A stretch of 64,000 nucleotides of DNA from Myxococcus stipitatus DSM 14675 (GCF_000331735.1 NC_020126.1:5908501-5972500), one strand, 5' to 3'. Positions 8,366-17,724 are shown, counted from the stretch's first letter. Made by a program: numbers and translations. Notes: generated by a model from the letters alone, not told the origin.

Positions 8366-9390
8366 GGGGAAGAGGGGTCGGGTATTCCGTCGAGTGCGAG
8401 CAAGCGCGAGGCGATGCGCTGAATGGCGGTGGCGGCCGGGGAGTCGGGCCGTTCAATCAACACGGGGCGCCGCTTACGCACCGCGCGCCACGCCTCATCG
8501 TCATACCGGATGGCCCCCAGGTCATCCATGTCGATCCCAAAGAACTTCTTCCACGCCGCCGCGACGGCTGCTCCCACGTTCAGGTCCGCGTCCGTCCGAG
8601 CCTGGTTCACCACCAACCGGATGCGGAAAGCAGCCAGCGCTCCTTCGAGTCGCTGCGCACCCACTGGGTCCTTCCGCCGCACCTGCTCGAGCACATCGTG
8701 CAGCGTGCGCAGCGAGCCCTCCCGCGTCGTGAGCGCGCTGTCCACCATGTCCTGGAGGCCATACTCCGCCTCCATCTGCTGGAGCCTGCGGAAGAAGGCC
8801 GCCTTCGCGAAGCGGTACGCGTTCTCCACCGACGTGGGCTCGGGCAGCACCACCAGGAGCCCGTGGTCCGCCATGATGAAGAAGTCGATGGTGTTGAAGC
8901 TCGTCCCCGCGCCCAGGTCCAGGATGAGGTAGTCGGCGGACGCGCCCATCAACGTCTTCAGCAGCTTCTGCTTCTGGGCGTACTTGAGGTTCGCGGCGTC
9001 CAGCGCATCCTGCGCGCCGGCGATGAGCGACAGGCGCGGCACGCCCGTGGGGACAATCACATCCTCCAACCGAGCCTTGTTGCGCCGCAGGAAGTCGGAC
9101 AGCGTCGCCTCCGGCTGTCCCACGCCCAGGCAGGTGTGCAGGTTCGCACCGCCCAGGTCCGCGTCCACCAACAACACGTTCGCTCCGGACTGAGCCAGCG
9201 CGACGCCCAGATTGGCGGACACCATCGACTTGCCGATGCCCCCCTTGCCGCCCCCCACCGCGATGATGCGGCGGGGTCTTGCGCGGCGGCCCAACCCTGG
9301 AGGCCCTGGGACCACTGGCTCAGGAGTGGTTCCCAGGGCACGGGCATCTGCCTGGGGCGTTCGCGTCGGCTTGGACATGGGCAGTCGCAT
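8362..9390 (-). CDS. MinD/ParA-family P-loop ATPase
   Basis: A 342-aa deviant-Walker ATPase. Motifs: GGGKGGIGKSM (Walker A'), DADLGGANLHTCLG (A'-linked loop) and LILDLGAGTSFNTIDFF (Walker B region). The closest general pattern is the MinD/FlhG group, which places division sites, flagella or polar proteins by ATP-dependent dimerisation on membranes or DNA. I chose the ATG at 9390 because an AGGA site lies about 8 bp upstream; a longer GTG-started frame to 9519 would overlap the preceding gene by 80 bp. A Met four codons downstream is an alternative. The stop overlaps the start of the HTH/J-like gene, so the pair is coupled and probably acts together. Confidence 0.85.
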   Translation of the reverse strand: MRLPMSKPTRTPQADARALGTTPEPVVPGPPGLGRRARPRRIIAVGGGKGGIGKSMVSANLGVALAQSGANVLLVDADLGGANLHTCLGVGQPEATLSDFLRRNKARLEDVIVPTGVPRLSLIAGAQDALDAANLKYAQKQKLLKTLMGASADYLILDLGAGTSFNTIDFFIMADHGLLVVLPEPTSVENAYRFAKAAFFRRLQQMEAEYGLQDMVDSALTTREGSLRTLHDVLEQVRRKDPVGAQRLEGALAAFRIRLVVNQARTDADLNVGAAVAAAWKKFFGIDMDDLGAIRYDDEAWRAVRKRRPVLIERPDSPAATAIQRIASRLLALDGIPDPSSP

Positions 9391-9439
9391 CAAAGCCCGT
9401 CCTACTGCCCGAGTCGACTCCCCGCCAATCCGCGGCCGG

Positions 9440-11101
9440 TCAGCCGATAATCCCCACACACGCGCAGGACTGGCTGCCGTCACACGCCGCGCCGGCCTCC
9501 GTCTCACACCGGCTGTCACCGCAGCATCGGACCGCCGGCGAGCACGCCTGCCCCATCGCCGAGCAAGTCGCTCCCGACAGGCACGTTCCAGACGTACTTC
9601 CTCCCGGGATGTTGCAGCTCAACCCGATGCAACAATCCGCCGCGGATGTGCACACACTCCCCTGCGGCTGACACGACTGCGGCGCCTGGCAGCTCCCTCC
9701 CGAACAAACTCCAGAGCAACACGACGTCCCAGAACTACAGGACCGCCCGTTGGGAACACAGACCGGGCCCGCGTCGGAACCACCGGAGCCCGTATCGGTG
9801 CCGCCATCCGAGCCCCCGACGCCACCATCCGGCGTCCCCGGCCTGACGACACACGCGAAGGTCAGCTCTCCCACCGCGAGACACTGCGTGCCCGCGCAGC
9901 ACCGGGGCTGCTCCGGGTCGCACTGCGTGCCCACGGGCTCGCAGGCGGTCGGGTGCTGACAGGTGAAGCCCCCATCTCCGGGCAGACACAGGTTGCCGCC
10001 GCAGCACTGGTCGCTGAACTGGCACGTCGTGCCCTCCGCGATGCAGCACCCTTCCTCACCGGTGTAGCCCGTGGGGCATTGCGCCGGGCACGTCCCGCCG
10101 GGGCAGCCGCCGAAGCACCGAGGCACCCCCGACGAGTCCACCTTGCACACCGCCTTCTGTCCATCACAGCAGGCCTGGCGAGCGTTGACGTCGATGACAC
10201 CGCCGTCGGGCAACATGCCATCTCCACAGATGTTGCCCACCGGGTTGCAGCCATTGGGCTTGTCACAGCGGTTCTCGCGACAGTCCACCGCGTTGGCCAC
10301 CTTCTCGCCGCCGCAGCACGCGCCATCACTGGAGCAGTAATCCCCCGTGGGGCGGCAGCCGCTCACGGGCTGACACACCGTGGCGCCATAGCCCAGGTCC
10401 ACGCAGGTGCGCGTGCAGCAGTTGCTGTCGCTCGCACAAGGATTGCCGTCCTGGACGCAATTGCCAGCACCACCACCGCCCACGGCCACGCATCGCCCCG
10501 GAGTACCCGTGCCATCCTGCGAGCACACGCCGCCGCAGCAGTCCTCGTTGCGCAGGCACAAATCATCATTGGCCTGGCAGGAATACGCGGGCTTGCAGAT
10601 GCCCGCCTGGCAGTTGGTGGAGCAGCACTCCGCGCCGGAAGCACATGCCTGTCCGGGCACCTTGCACGACGAGGTTCCCGCGGGAAGCACCGCGCACTTG
10701 CCGTCACCACCGCACAGCTTCGTGCAGCACTCCTCCGCCTTGGAGCAGGCACCGCCCACGTCCAGACATTGGAGCGAGGAGCACGTGCCGCCCAGACAAC
10801 TCTGGGTGCAGCAGTCGATGCCGCTGGTGCAGGACTCGCCCGCGGGGATGCACTGCTCGCTGGAGACAGGACACGTCCCCGCTTCCGTGCAGGCCCCCGT
10901 GCAACAGGAGGCGCCGCCGGTGCGACTGCAGGCCACTCCGACGTCGAGACATTGCGAGCCCGGCCCCCCATCGGGAGGAGAGGTCCCCGCGTCTACGCCA
11001 GGCCCCTCGGGCTTGCGCGGCGGCCCGTCGTTCTCGGTACAGCCCGCCACGGACAAAGCCATGGCCATGCCCACCAGCATCAGCCAGCGGTACGCATTCA
11101 T
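9440..11101 (-). CDS. Lipoprotein with ~13 disulfide-rich CC repeats
   Basis: A 553-aa predicted lipoprotein: signal MNAYRWLMLVGMAMALSVAGC followed by an acidic/Pro/Gly linker. The rest is about 13 repeats of roughly 30-45 residues with the pattern C-x(4-6)-C-x(5)-CC-x(3-4)-C-x(n)-C, for example QCLDVGGACSKAEECC with TKLCGGDGKC, and SCQPQGSVCTSAADCC. This spacing resembles knottin or Dickkopf-type disulfide modules, seen in many large myxobacterial surface proteins. No enzyme domain is seen. It is likely anchored to the outer membrane and surface exposed, with a binding or structural role inferred. The start has a GGGAGA ribosome site 8 bp upstream. Confidence 0.75.
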   Translation of the reverse strand: MNAYRWLMLVGMAMALSVAGCTENDGPPRKPEGPGVDAGTSPPDGGPGSQCLDVGVACSRTGGASCCTGACTEAGTCPVSSEQCIPAGESCTSGIDCCTQSCLGGTCSSLQCLDVGGACSKAEECCTKLCGGDGKCAVLPAGTSSCKVPGQACASGAECCSTNCQAGICKPAYSCQANDDLCLRNEDCCGGVCSQDGTGTPGRCVAVGGGGAGNCVQDGNPCASDSNCCTRTCVDLGYGATVCQPVSGCRPTGDYCSSDGACCGGEKVANAVDCRENRCDKPNGCNPVGNICGDGMLPDGGVIDVNARQACCDGQKAVCKVDSSGVPRCFGGCPGGTCPAQCPTGYTGEEGCCIAEGTTCQFSDQCCGGNLCLPGDGGFTCQHPTACEPVGTQCDPEQPRCCAGTQCLAVGELTFACVVRPGTPDGGVGGSDGGTDTGSGGSDAGPVCVPNGRSCSSGTSCCSGVCSGGSCQAPQSCQPQGSVCTSAADCCIGLSCNIPGGSTSGTCLSGATCSAMGQACSPAVRCCGDSRCETEAGAACDGSQSCACVGIIG

Positions 11102-11260
11102 GTGGAGTCTCCCTGCCGGACCGGTGCCTTATCCATCCGGGGGAGGGGCAGACCGGCCACGAGTCAGCGCGTGTGCTCGTCGCGCACGACGGAAGGACCC
11201 GGTGGCGCGCCTGGCGGCCACGCGTCGGGTGTCATGACTCCGGCAGTGAGGCTCCGCGCC

Positions 11261-11854
11261 CTACTCGTCCAGCAATTCCACGTTCCAGTACGACGCGTCC
11301 GCCAGGTGCAGGAAGGGCAACCACTCCTGATACGTCACCTTGCGCGTGGCGCCTCGGAACAGCGGCGTCCAGCGAGGCCTCACGGGCTTCTTGAGCAGCC
11401 TCATGTCGGCCTGCTCCGGCGTGCGGCCCCCCTTCTTCAGGTTGCACGGGACACAGGAGCACACGACGTTCTCCCACGTCGTCTTGCCCCCCTGCGTGCG
11501 AGGCATCACATGGTCCAGGTTCAGCTCGCTGCGCGGCAGGTTCTTCCCGCAGTACTGACAGGTGTCCGCGTCGCGCGCGTAGATGTTGAGCCGGGAGAAG
11601 CGCACCCGTCCCCTGGGGAGATGGTCATACGCGCTGAGCACCAGCACCCGGGGAACGCGGATGGTCCGGTTGATGGTGGTGATGCAGTCATTGGTGGCGC
11701 TCAGCGCCGCCCAATCGTCGAACTCATAGAGCCGGTACTGCGCGTCGATGGCCTTGGCGACGCCCTGATACAGCAGCGAGAAAGCCCGCTTCACCGACGT
11801 GACGTGCACCGGTTGGTAATACCGGTTGAGGACGAGGACGGCGCTGTTGATCAT
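11261..11854 (-). CDS. HNH endonuclease family protein
   Basis: A 197-aa protein with a compact HNH motif in its C-terminal half: CQYCGKNLPRSELNLDHVMP ... RTQGGKTTWENVVCSCVPCN, with two Cys pairs for zinc and the DH catalytic pair. The N-terminal segment MINSAVLVLNRYYQPVHVTS is typical of a widespread bacterial HNH group, usually chromosomal and of unknown substrate. The ATG at 11854 overlaps the stop of selA (ATGA); the longer frame to 12031 would lie deep inside selA and is rejected. Translation coupling to selA may just reflect compact packing. It could act on DNA, but no partner methylase or phage context is present. Confidence 0.85.
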   Translation of the reverse strand: MINSAVLVLNRYYQPVHVTSVKRAFSLLYQGVAKAIDAQYRLYEFDDWAALSATNDCITTINRTIRVPRVLVLSAYDHLPRGRVRFSRLNIYARDADTCQYCGKNLPRSELNLDHVMPRTQGGKTTWENVVCSCVPCNLKKGGRTPEQADMRLLKKPVRPRWTPLFRGATRKVTYQEWLPFLHLADASYWNVELLDE

Positions 11855-13248
11855 GGTGGTTTCCCGGGACTTGCGGCCGCCACCGCTTCGGCGACCGACC
11901 TGAGCTCCTCCTCCGCGAGACACCGGACGTCGAGAACCACCTCGCCATCCGCTATCCTGCCAATAACCGGCGTTCCTCCGCCGCGCAGGCGTTCGAGGAA
12001 TACTTCCGGCGCACCTACGTTGAGGATGCACGCGAAGGAAGGCAATCGGGCCAGCGGCATGGAGCCCCCGCCCACCTGTCCCACCACCCCGTCCACTCGG
12101 GCACTCACACCCTGCTCGGTCAACAAGCCCTGGAGCCGCCGCGCGCGAGCGCGCAGCTCCTCTGGCGTCTGGACGAGCAGCCTGTACGTGGGGACGGCGT
12201 CTGGCCTGCCATCCCGATACAGCTCCAACGTGGCCTCCAGCGCGGCCACTGTCATCTTGTCGACTCGCAGCGCCCGCATGAACGGATGCGCCTTGATGCG
12301 CGACACCAGCGCCGCGCGCCCCACCACCACTCCCGCTTGAGGGCCTCCCAGGAGCTTGTCCCCGGAGAAGGCCACCACGTCCGCCCCGGCCGCCACCACC
12401 TGGCGCACCGTGGGCTCATCCCCCAGTCCCTCGCCCGTCAGCGGCACCAGCGCCCCCGAGCCCAGGTCCTGGAACACCGGCACCCCTCGCTTCAACCCCA
12501 GCCCGGCCAACTCCGCCACGCTGGCTTCCTCCGTGAATCCCACCACCGCGAAGTTGGAGCGGTGCACCTTCACGAGCAGCCCCGTGTCCGCGCCAATCAC
12601 TCCCGCATAGTCCGCGAGCCGCGTGCGGTTGGTGGTGCCCACCTCCACCAGCTTCGCTCCCGACTGGCGCATGACGTCCGGCACCCGGAAGCCCCCGCCA
12701 ATCTCCACCAGCTCTCCGCGCGAGACGACACACTCGCGCCCCGACGCCAACGCGGCCAGCACCAGCAACACGGCCCCGGCGCAGTTGTTGACGACCAGCG
12801 CGTCCTCCGCGCCCGTGAGCCGCCGCAGCAAATCCACCAGGGGGGCATACCTGCTGCCGCGCTCCCCTTCGTCCAGGTCGTACTCGAGGTTGGAGTAGCC
12901 CCGAGCCACCTCCACCACCCGAGCCATCGCCTCCGGCGCCAGCGGCGCACGCCCCAGGTTGGTGTGCAGCACCACCCCCGTGGCGTTCAGCACCGAGCGA
13001 AGCCCGGGCGTCGCCAACGTGCGCAGGGCCTCCCCGACGTCCGAGTCCTCGAAGGAGCGAGCGTCCCCTTCGAGCAAGCGGGCGCGCACCCGGTCCACCG
13101 CCAGCCGGAGCGCGGAGACCGCTCGGGCCCGCGGGACGCCCGCGAGAAGCGGCTCCAGCGACGGCCGCCGCAGGAGCTGCTCGATGGAGGGGAGTGCGCG
13201 CAGCAGCGCGTTCTTCCCGCCGTCTACGTTGTTCGACGGTGGGCCCAC
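11851..13248 (-). CDS. selA: L-seryl-tRNA(Sec) selenium transferase
   Basis: A 465-aa PLP enzyme of the SelA family, which converts seryl-tRNA(Sec) to selenocysteinyl-tRNA(Sec) using selenophosphate. The N-terminus has the family's LLRALPSIEQLL motif. LNATGVVLHTNLGRAPL, the NNCAGAVLL segment and SGDKLLGGPQAG with the PLP lysine (K298) are all present and the length matches the family. The start is GTG at 13248 without a clear ribosome site. No selB, selC or selD is visible in the window, so the rest of the selenocysteine system must be elsewhere if the pathway works. The downstream HNH gene overlaps its stop by 4 bp. Confidence 0.92.
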   Translation of the reverse strand: MGPPSNNVDGGKNALLRALPSIEQLLRRPSLEPLLAGVPRARAVSALRLAVDRVRARLLEGDARSFEDSDVGEALRTLATPGLRSVLNATGVVLHTNLGRAPLAPEAMARVVEVARGYSNLEYDLDEGERGSRYAPLVDLLRRLTGAEDALVVNNCAGAVLLVLAALASGRECVVSRGELVEIGGGFRVPDVMRQSGAKLVEVGTTNRTRLADYAGVIGADTGLLVKVHRSNFAVVGFTEEASVAELAGLGLKRGVPVFQDLGSGALVPLTGEGLGDEPTVRQVVAAGADVVAFSGDKLLGGPQAGVVVGRAALVSRIKAHPFMRALRVDKMTVAALEATLELYRDGRPDAVPTYRLLVQTPEELRARARRLQGLLTEQGVSARVDGVVGQVGGGSMPLARLPSFACILNVGAPEVFLERLRGGGTPVIGRIADGEVVLDVRCLAEEELRSVAEAVAAASPGKPP

Positions 13249-13352
13249 GCCGGCGAGTCTAGGAGACCCGCCCCCTGATATCCAAGCGAGGGGGCGGTGT
13301 CAGACAGGTGACGACCGCCTCACGCTCGCGGGCATTCTGCTTGAGTCCGCGC

Positions 13353-13862
13353 TCACTCTCGCGTCAGGAAGAGGCTGATCTCCTCGGTGGCCCCGGGCAT
13401 GACGATGTGTCGCTCGAACTGGAACCCCAGCTTCTCCAGCACCTTGATGGAGGCGGCGTTGTCATTCGAGACGATGGCCGCGATGCGCTTCAGCCCGTAG
13501 TCCCGCCGCCCCTGCGACAGCACCGCCGACACCATCTCCAGGGCATAGCCCTGTCCCCAGAACGCGGGCATCAGCGCATAGCCGATGTCCACGTGCTCCA
13601 GCGAGTCGCGCTTGAGCAGTCCACTCATCCCCAGGGGCACGCCGTCCGACTTGCGCTCCACCAGATAGAGCCCGAAGCCGTGGCGCGCGTACTGCGCCTG
13701 AGGGACGTTGGTGATGTAGTCCTCGGCGCCCTCGAGCGTCCGCACACCCCGGTCCCCGATGAAGCGCAGCCACGACGGCTCGTTCAACAACCCAAGGATG
13801 AAGGGCGCATCCTCCCGCACGATCTTGCGCAGGACGAGCCGCTCCGTCTCCAGGACTTTCAT
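13353..13862 (-). CDS. GNAT-family N-acetyltransferase (RimJ/RimL-like)
   Basis: A 169-aa acetyl-CoA-dependent acetyltransferase. It opens with LETERLVLRKIVREDAPFIL and carries YALMPAFWGQGYALEMVSAV (acetyl-CoA binding, Q/R-x-x-G-x-A-like) and NDNAASIKVLEKLGF, all typical of the RimJ/RimL subgroup that acetylates protein N-termini or small molecules. The start at 13862 has GGAGA 7 bp upstream; a longer frame to 13982 lacks such a site. Substrate cannot be told. It stands alone between selA and a small beta-rich protein gene on the same strand. Confidence 0.85.
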   Translation of the reverse strand: MKVLETERLVLRKIVREDAPFILGLLNEPSWLRFIGDRGVRTLEGAEDYITNVPQAQYARHGFGLYLVERKSDGVPLGMSGLLKRDSLEHVDIGYALMPAFWGQGYALEMVSAVLSQGRRDYGLKRIAAIVSNDNAASIKVLEKLGFQFERHIVMPGATEEISLFLTRE

Positions 13863-13992
13863 GTGAAGGTCTCCCCGGAAAGCTCGCGGCTCCAATGAAC
13901 GGAAGCGTCCAGGCAGTCGCGCCACGAGCCACCGCGGGGGATGTAACACGCGCCCTTCTCCCGCGCGGCGGTGAGTGGACACGTCATGCGAC

Positions 13993-14021
13993 TGGCGCCG
14001 GGAGCCTCACTCCCAGCGCCA
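13993..14021 (-). terminator. Hairpin after the beta-rich small protein gene
   Basis: Imperfect stem TGGCGC-x-GGGAG / CTCCC-x-GCGCCA, 11 bp with one mismatch, 11 bp beyond the stop of the minus-strand gene ending at 14032. No T run follows, so this rests on structure and position only. Confidence 0.45.
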
Positions 14022-14031
14022 GATACTTCGA

Positions 14032-14571
14032 CTAAGCGTCGGCCTCTTCGATTTCCAGCTCACTGCCCGCGCCGCTCAACAGCTCGAGCAGCTCGTCCAC
14101 GCCGCCCTCGCTGTCCTGCAGGGACTTGAGCTTGCCGCCTCCGAGGAACTGCATGATGAACTGGTCCTTCATCTCGAACCGGCCCCCCTGGACCTCGCCC
14201 AGGACGGTCAGCGTGTGCGGCTCGCCGTGGCCCACCAGGCGGTCGGCGACCTCGCAGTTGCCCAGCACCAGCACGCTCGAGTGAAGCTCGGCCGACTTCA
14301 CCACCAGGTCTCCCAGGACGAGCAGCCCACCGGGCCCCTTCACCTCCAGGGTCTCCACCTCGACATCACCCGTGACGACAACACTCTCGCGCGAGGAGAT
14401 CGTCAACTGGGAGTCCTTCACCTTCTCGTGCAGCACGATGCCGTTGCGCATGAGGGAGGAGATGTCGACGGGCGCGGCCAGCAGGCCGTCGTCATCCAAT
14501 GCGGTCAGTCTCTCATCCGCGGCCTCGAGTTCTTCCGCGTGCTTCTGGAGCTTCGTGGGGAGCTGAATCAT
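14032..14571 (-). CDS. Acidic beta-rich protein, possibly bactofilin-like; function unknown
   Basis: A 179-aa acidic protein without a signal peptide. After a helical N-terminus (KLQKHAEELEAADERLTALD) residues ~45-130 alternate short hydrophobic strands with Gly/Asp turns (VVVTGDVEVETLEVKGPGG, LLVLGDLVVKSAELHSSVLV). This is the rhythm of a right-handed beta-solenoid such as bactofilins or polymer-forming proteins. I cannot assign a family with certainty. The Met at 14571 has AAGG 8 bp upstream; a frame extended to 14622 is possible. A polymer-forming role is inferred only. Confidence 0.6.
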   Translation of the reverse strand: MIQLPTKLQKHAEELEAADERLTALDDDGLLAAPVDISSLMRNGIVLHEKVKDSQLTISSRESVVVTGDVEVETLEVKGPGGLLVLGDLVVKSAELHSSVLVLGNCEVADRLVGHGEPHTLTVLGEVQGGRFEMKDQFIMQFLGGGKLKSLQDSEGGVDELLELLSGAGSELEIEEADA

Positions 14572-14653
14572 GTCTGCCTTCGTCCATACACCGCGATGCA
14601 GGCCCCCGGAAGCGTCATCCACCAGGGGCCGGACCGAGGCGCAATCACCCCAG

Positions 14654-17600
14654 CTAGGGGCGGAGCTTCAGGTGCAGCACGTCCGCGCGGCGCGACGTGG
14701 GCGTGTACCAGGTGCCATCCAGCTCGAAGGGGTTCGCCAGGTCGCCCGCCGCGATGATGCCGCCCTCCACGGGGGCCAGGTGAAGGCCCGAGTGGAGCGG
14801 CTCCAGCACGCGGACCCAGCGCGTCTCCAGGGAGGACTCGAAGGACGCGAGGGTCGGTCGGTTCGGTGCCTGCCCCTCGGGCAACCCCACGGGCCCCAGG
14901 CCCAGGAGGTCCGCCCAGCCCGCCTGCGACGTCACGATGCGCCCGGTCTCATCCACCGCCAGGCCCTGGAAGGACAGGCTCACCGAGGCGTCCGACTGGA
15001 AGTGCCGCAGCCCCTCCTCCGTGCCCAGGGGCCCCAGCCGTCCCAGCACCGCATCCCGAGGCCCATCCCCCGCGTCGTTCGGCTCCCGGCTCGAGTACGT
15101 GTGTCCCGCGAAGGTGAGGTTTCCGTCAAAGGCCCCCACGAACACCACGCCACCGTCCGGCAGCGTCCGCACCCCATGGAGGTCCCCATGGCTCACGGGG
15201 AAGACGCGAGACCACAGCAGGTTGCCGCTCACGCCCCACCTGGCGGCGAACAGCCCATTCATGAACGTGGGCCCCACGCCGAAATCCGTGTCGCGTCCGA
15301 CCCAGCCCCCCACCGAGATGTTCTCCTCCGAATCCACCGCGACGGACGACGCCTTCGTCCCCCGCGCCGTGGACGCCACCAGCAGCCGAGACCACCGCAG
15401 GCGCCCATCCGAATCGAGCTTCAGGAGGAAGGAGTTGGGAGACTGTCCCTCCGTCGGGAAGCTCTTGCCGGAGTACACGACCCCCGCGCCGAAGTTCGTG
15501 TAGCCCCAGAAGGTGCCCACCAGCACCGCGCTGCCATGGGCATCCGTCGCGAGGTCGAGCACCTCCATGGGGTTCTCATAGAAGACGTTGGGGGTCTCGA
15601 ACCAGGCGATGTACCCCTGAGTCCACTCCACCTTGCCTGACGTGCCCAGCCGCGCCACGAACATCCCGCGCCCCCAGGGCAGCGGGCCCTTCCCCAGGTT
15701 CGGCGCCCCGAAGTACTCGCCCGCGGCGAGCACCTGGCCGTCGCTCGTCACCGCCACCTTCCGGAACTCCACACCCGCCTGGGCGAACTCACGCGACCAC
15801 ACGGAGGCCCCGTCCGCGCCGTGGAGCGTGACGACATCCACCTGCTCGAACGACGAAGGAGCGGCCTGCAGCGGCTCCACCGCGCTCAGGGAGACGTAGC
15901 CCCCCTCCCGCCCGGACGCGACATGGCGCGTGCGCTCCGCCGGAAGACCTCCGGACTGGGTCACCCAGGCGACCGTGCCCGAAGGGCGTGGGCCGCCTCG
16001 GTAGGAACAGAACGACTCACTCTCCGAGAGCACGAGCAGCTGCGGCGCGACGGCGAGGATGCCGCGCTTCTGCGCCTCCAAGGATGCGAAGCGCAGGTCC
16101 TCCTGTGCATCCGGATGAAGCGCGAAGGCATGGCGTCCCGAGGTCGTCACGACGGACGTCACATCGAACTCCACCCACTGGTCCCGGCTCACCGCGCCCA
16201 GGTCCCCCAGGACGGTGGCGGAGATGGCCGGGCGGTGGTTCCAGTCCGTCGTCGCCCCCTCGAAGGACTGGGCCTTGAACAGCCGAGGGCCATTCCCCGA
16301 GGCGTCCAGGGCATACAGCCGCAGCAACACCCGACGCACCGGCCGGCTCCCCAGCTGTACGTCGAAATCCAGATAGCTCTCCGCCTGAGGCCAGCCATCC
16401 ACCGAGAGCGACGCTGCTCGATGAAACACCGTCGTGGGCGACGACTGAACGACCGACGTGTCGTGAAGTGGAACGAAGGTCCGGGACAACAGCTCCTGGC
16501 GTGTCATGCACGCATCAGGGGGCTCGCTCCGGGACGCCCCCGTCCACACGAGGAGCTCCGGACGCTGCGTGCTCACCTCGCGCGAGTGGAACCCCACCTC
16601 GTCCGTCGAGTTGCCGTACAGGCCCAGCGACACCTCGCCATTGCCCCTCACGAGGTTCGTCACGTCGTAGTCGACGAAGCCAGACGGGGTGAGCACCGGC
16701 ACCCGGTCCACGGCGCTCCCCACCCGCGCGGGACGGGAGTTCCAGGTGACACTCCCCTCGGTCCAGGCGCCTCGGGTCTCGAAGACGGAGGGCCCGTTGG
16801 CCGAGCCATCATTGCCGACCTTCAGCCGGAGGACCGCGCGCTGCACCGTCTCCGTCAGCCCCTGGAGGAAGAAGCGCAGGTGGACCTCGCGCTGAGGGGT
16901 GTTCCCCACCCGAAGGAGCACGGACGCACCTCCGGACGGAGTCCCCGGCGCATCCGCCGAGACAAACGCATCCGCGCTCGGCGCGAAGGCCACGGGGGCG
17001 CCCGAGACAGGAAGCGGCGGGATGGACGGAGGCGGGTGGTCCTGGGCGGACTCGATGGTGAGCACGAGCCGGGGGCGCAGCGTGGGGTCCTCGTGCTCGC
17101 TCGAGGCGAACATCACGCCGTCCGGGTCATCCGCCTTCAAGAAGACATCGACCGTGTTGCGCTGGAGGTTGATGGCCTCCGTGACATCCCATTCCACCCA
17201 GGTGCCACGAAGGACGGGCCCCACGTCGGCGACCACCCAGGAGCCCGACCACAGGGGCCGCGTGTTCCACGTCGTCAGCTCACTCCAATTCCAGACACCG
17301 GGCGGGTTGCGCACCGACGGTCCATCCATGGAGCTGTCCAGCGCATGGAGGCGCAGTCGCGCGGTCGTCAGCGTCCCCGCGAAGGGAGGAATCGCGAAGC
17401 GGAGGTACGCCTCGGCCTGGGGAGAGCCATCCACCTCCAGGGTCGTCAGGGCGCCGTAGCTCGTCGTGGGCGACCCCTCCATGACGTGGGTGTCCGCCAC
17501 CGGGTACAGCGTCTCATTCCGGGTGATGAGCGCGTCGCCGCGTGAGCCTCTCTTTGTGGAAGTCGAGGCCCCCGTCTGAGAAGGCCCACACCCACTCGCG

Positions 17601-17677
17601 AGCCCCAGCAACACCCCCAGCCCCCACCCCACCACCCTCTTCGCTCCATGTCTCACGCCGCGCCCCCCTCGGTTCAA
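14654..17677 (-). CDS. Large DNRLRE-domain lipoprotein with C-terminal propeller-like repeats
   Basis: A 1007-aa predicted lipoprotein (signal ending GLASGC at residue 30). Three DNRLRE-type modules follow at about 50-215, 230-385 and 390-560. Each opens with ADTHV/ADAFV/HDTSV-type text, a YLRFAIPPF-like strand, an ARLRLHALD core and a WVEWDVTEAI-like segment. Such modules occur in secreted, often surface-displayed proteins. Residues ~570-1007 are bladed repeats with the sequence pattern of a beta-propeller, each with GGxF/GxFxG and 'LDSDGRLRWSR'-like ends. No catalytic motif is seen. It is probably an outer-surface structural or binding protein. The hairpin-bearing gap after it leads to mltG. 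Confidence 0.75.
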   Translation of the reverse strand: MNRGGRGVRHGAKRVVGWGLGVLLGLASGCGPSQTGASTSTKRGSRGDALITRNETLYPVADTHVMEGSPTTSYGALTTLEVDGSPQAEAYLRFAIPPFAGTLTTARLRLHALDSSMDGPSVRNPPGVWNWSELTTWNTRPLWSGSWVVADVGPVLRGTWVEWDVTEAINLQRNTVDVFLKADDPDGVMFASSEHEDPTLRPRLVLTIESAQDHPPPSIPPLPVSGAPVAFAPSADAFVSADAPGTPSGGASVLLRVGNTPQREVHLRFFLQGLTETVQRAVLRLKVGNDGSANGPSVFETRGAWTEGSVTWNSRPARVGSAVDRVPVLTPSGFVDYDVTNLVRGNGEVSLGLYGNSTDEVGFHSREVSTQRPELLVWTGASRSEPPDACMTRQELLSRTFVPLHDTSVVQSSPTTVFHRAASLSVDGWPQAESYLDFDVQLGSRPVRRVLLRLYALDASGNGPRLFKAQSFEGATTDWNHRPAISATVLGDLGAVSRDQWVEFDVTSVVTTSGRHAFALHPDAQEDLRFASLEAQKRGILAVAPQLLVLSESESFCSYRGGPRPSGTVAWVTQSGGLPAERTRHVASGREGGYVSLSAVEPLQAAPSSFEQVDVVTLHGADGASVWSREFAQAGVEFRKVAVTSDGQVLAAGEYFGAPNLGKGPLPWGRGMFVARLGTSGKVEWTQGYIAWFETPNVFYENPMEVLDLATDAHGSAVLVGTFWGYTNFGAGVVYSGKSFPTEGQSPNSFLLKLDSDGRLRWSRLLVASTARGTKASSVAVDSEENISVGGWVGRDTDFGVGPTFMNGLFAARWGVSGNLLWSRVFPVSHGDLHGVRTLPDGGVVFVGAFDGNLTFAGHTYSSREPNDAGDGPRDAVLGRLGPLGTEEGLRHFQSDASVSLSFQGLAVDETGRIVTSQAGWADLLGLGPVGLPEGQAPNRPTLASFESSLETRWVRVLEPLHSGLHLAPVEGGIIAAGDLANPFELDGTWYTPTSRRADVLHLKLRP

Positions 17678-17724
17678 CGAGGGAGGTCATCGAGCAACAG
17701 ACGCGCCATGAAACAACAGAGGGG

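Noticed and set aside
9212-12340. 1042-codon open frame on the plus strand opposite the Cys-rich and HNH genes
   Set aside because: It is a GC-rich antisense shadow: no domains, Ala/Arg/His-rich text, and it lies opposite well-supported genes.
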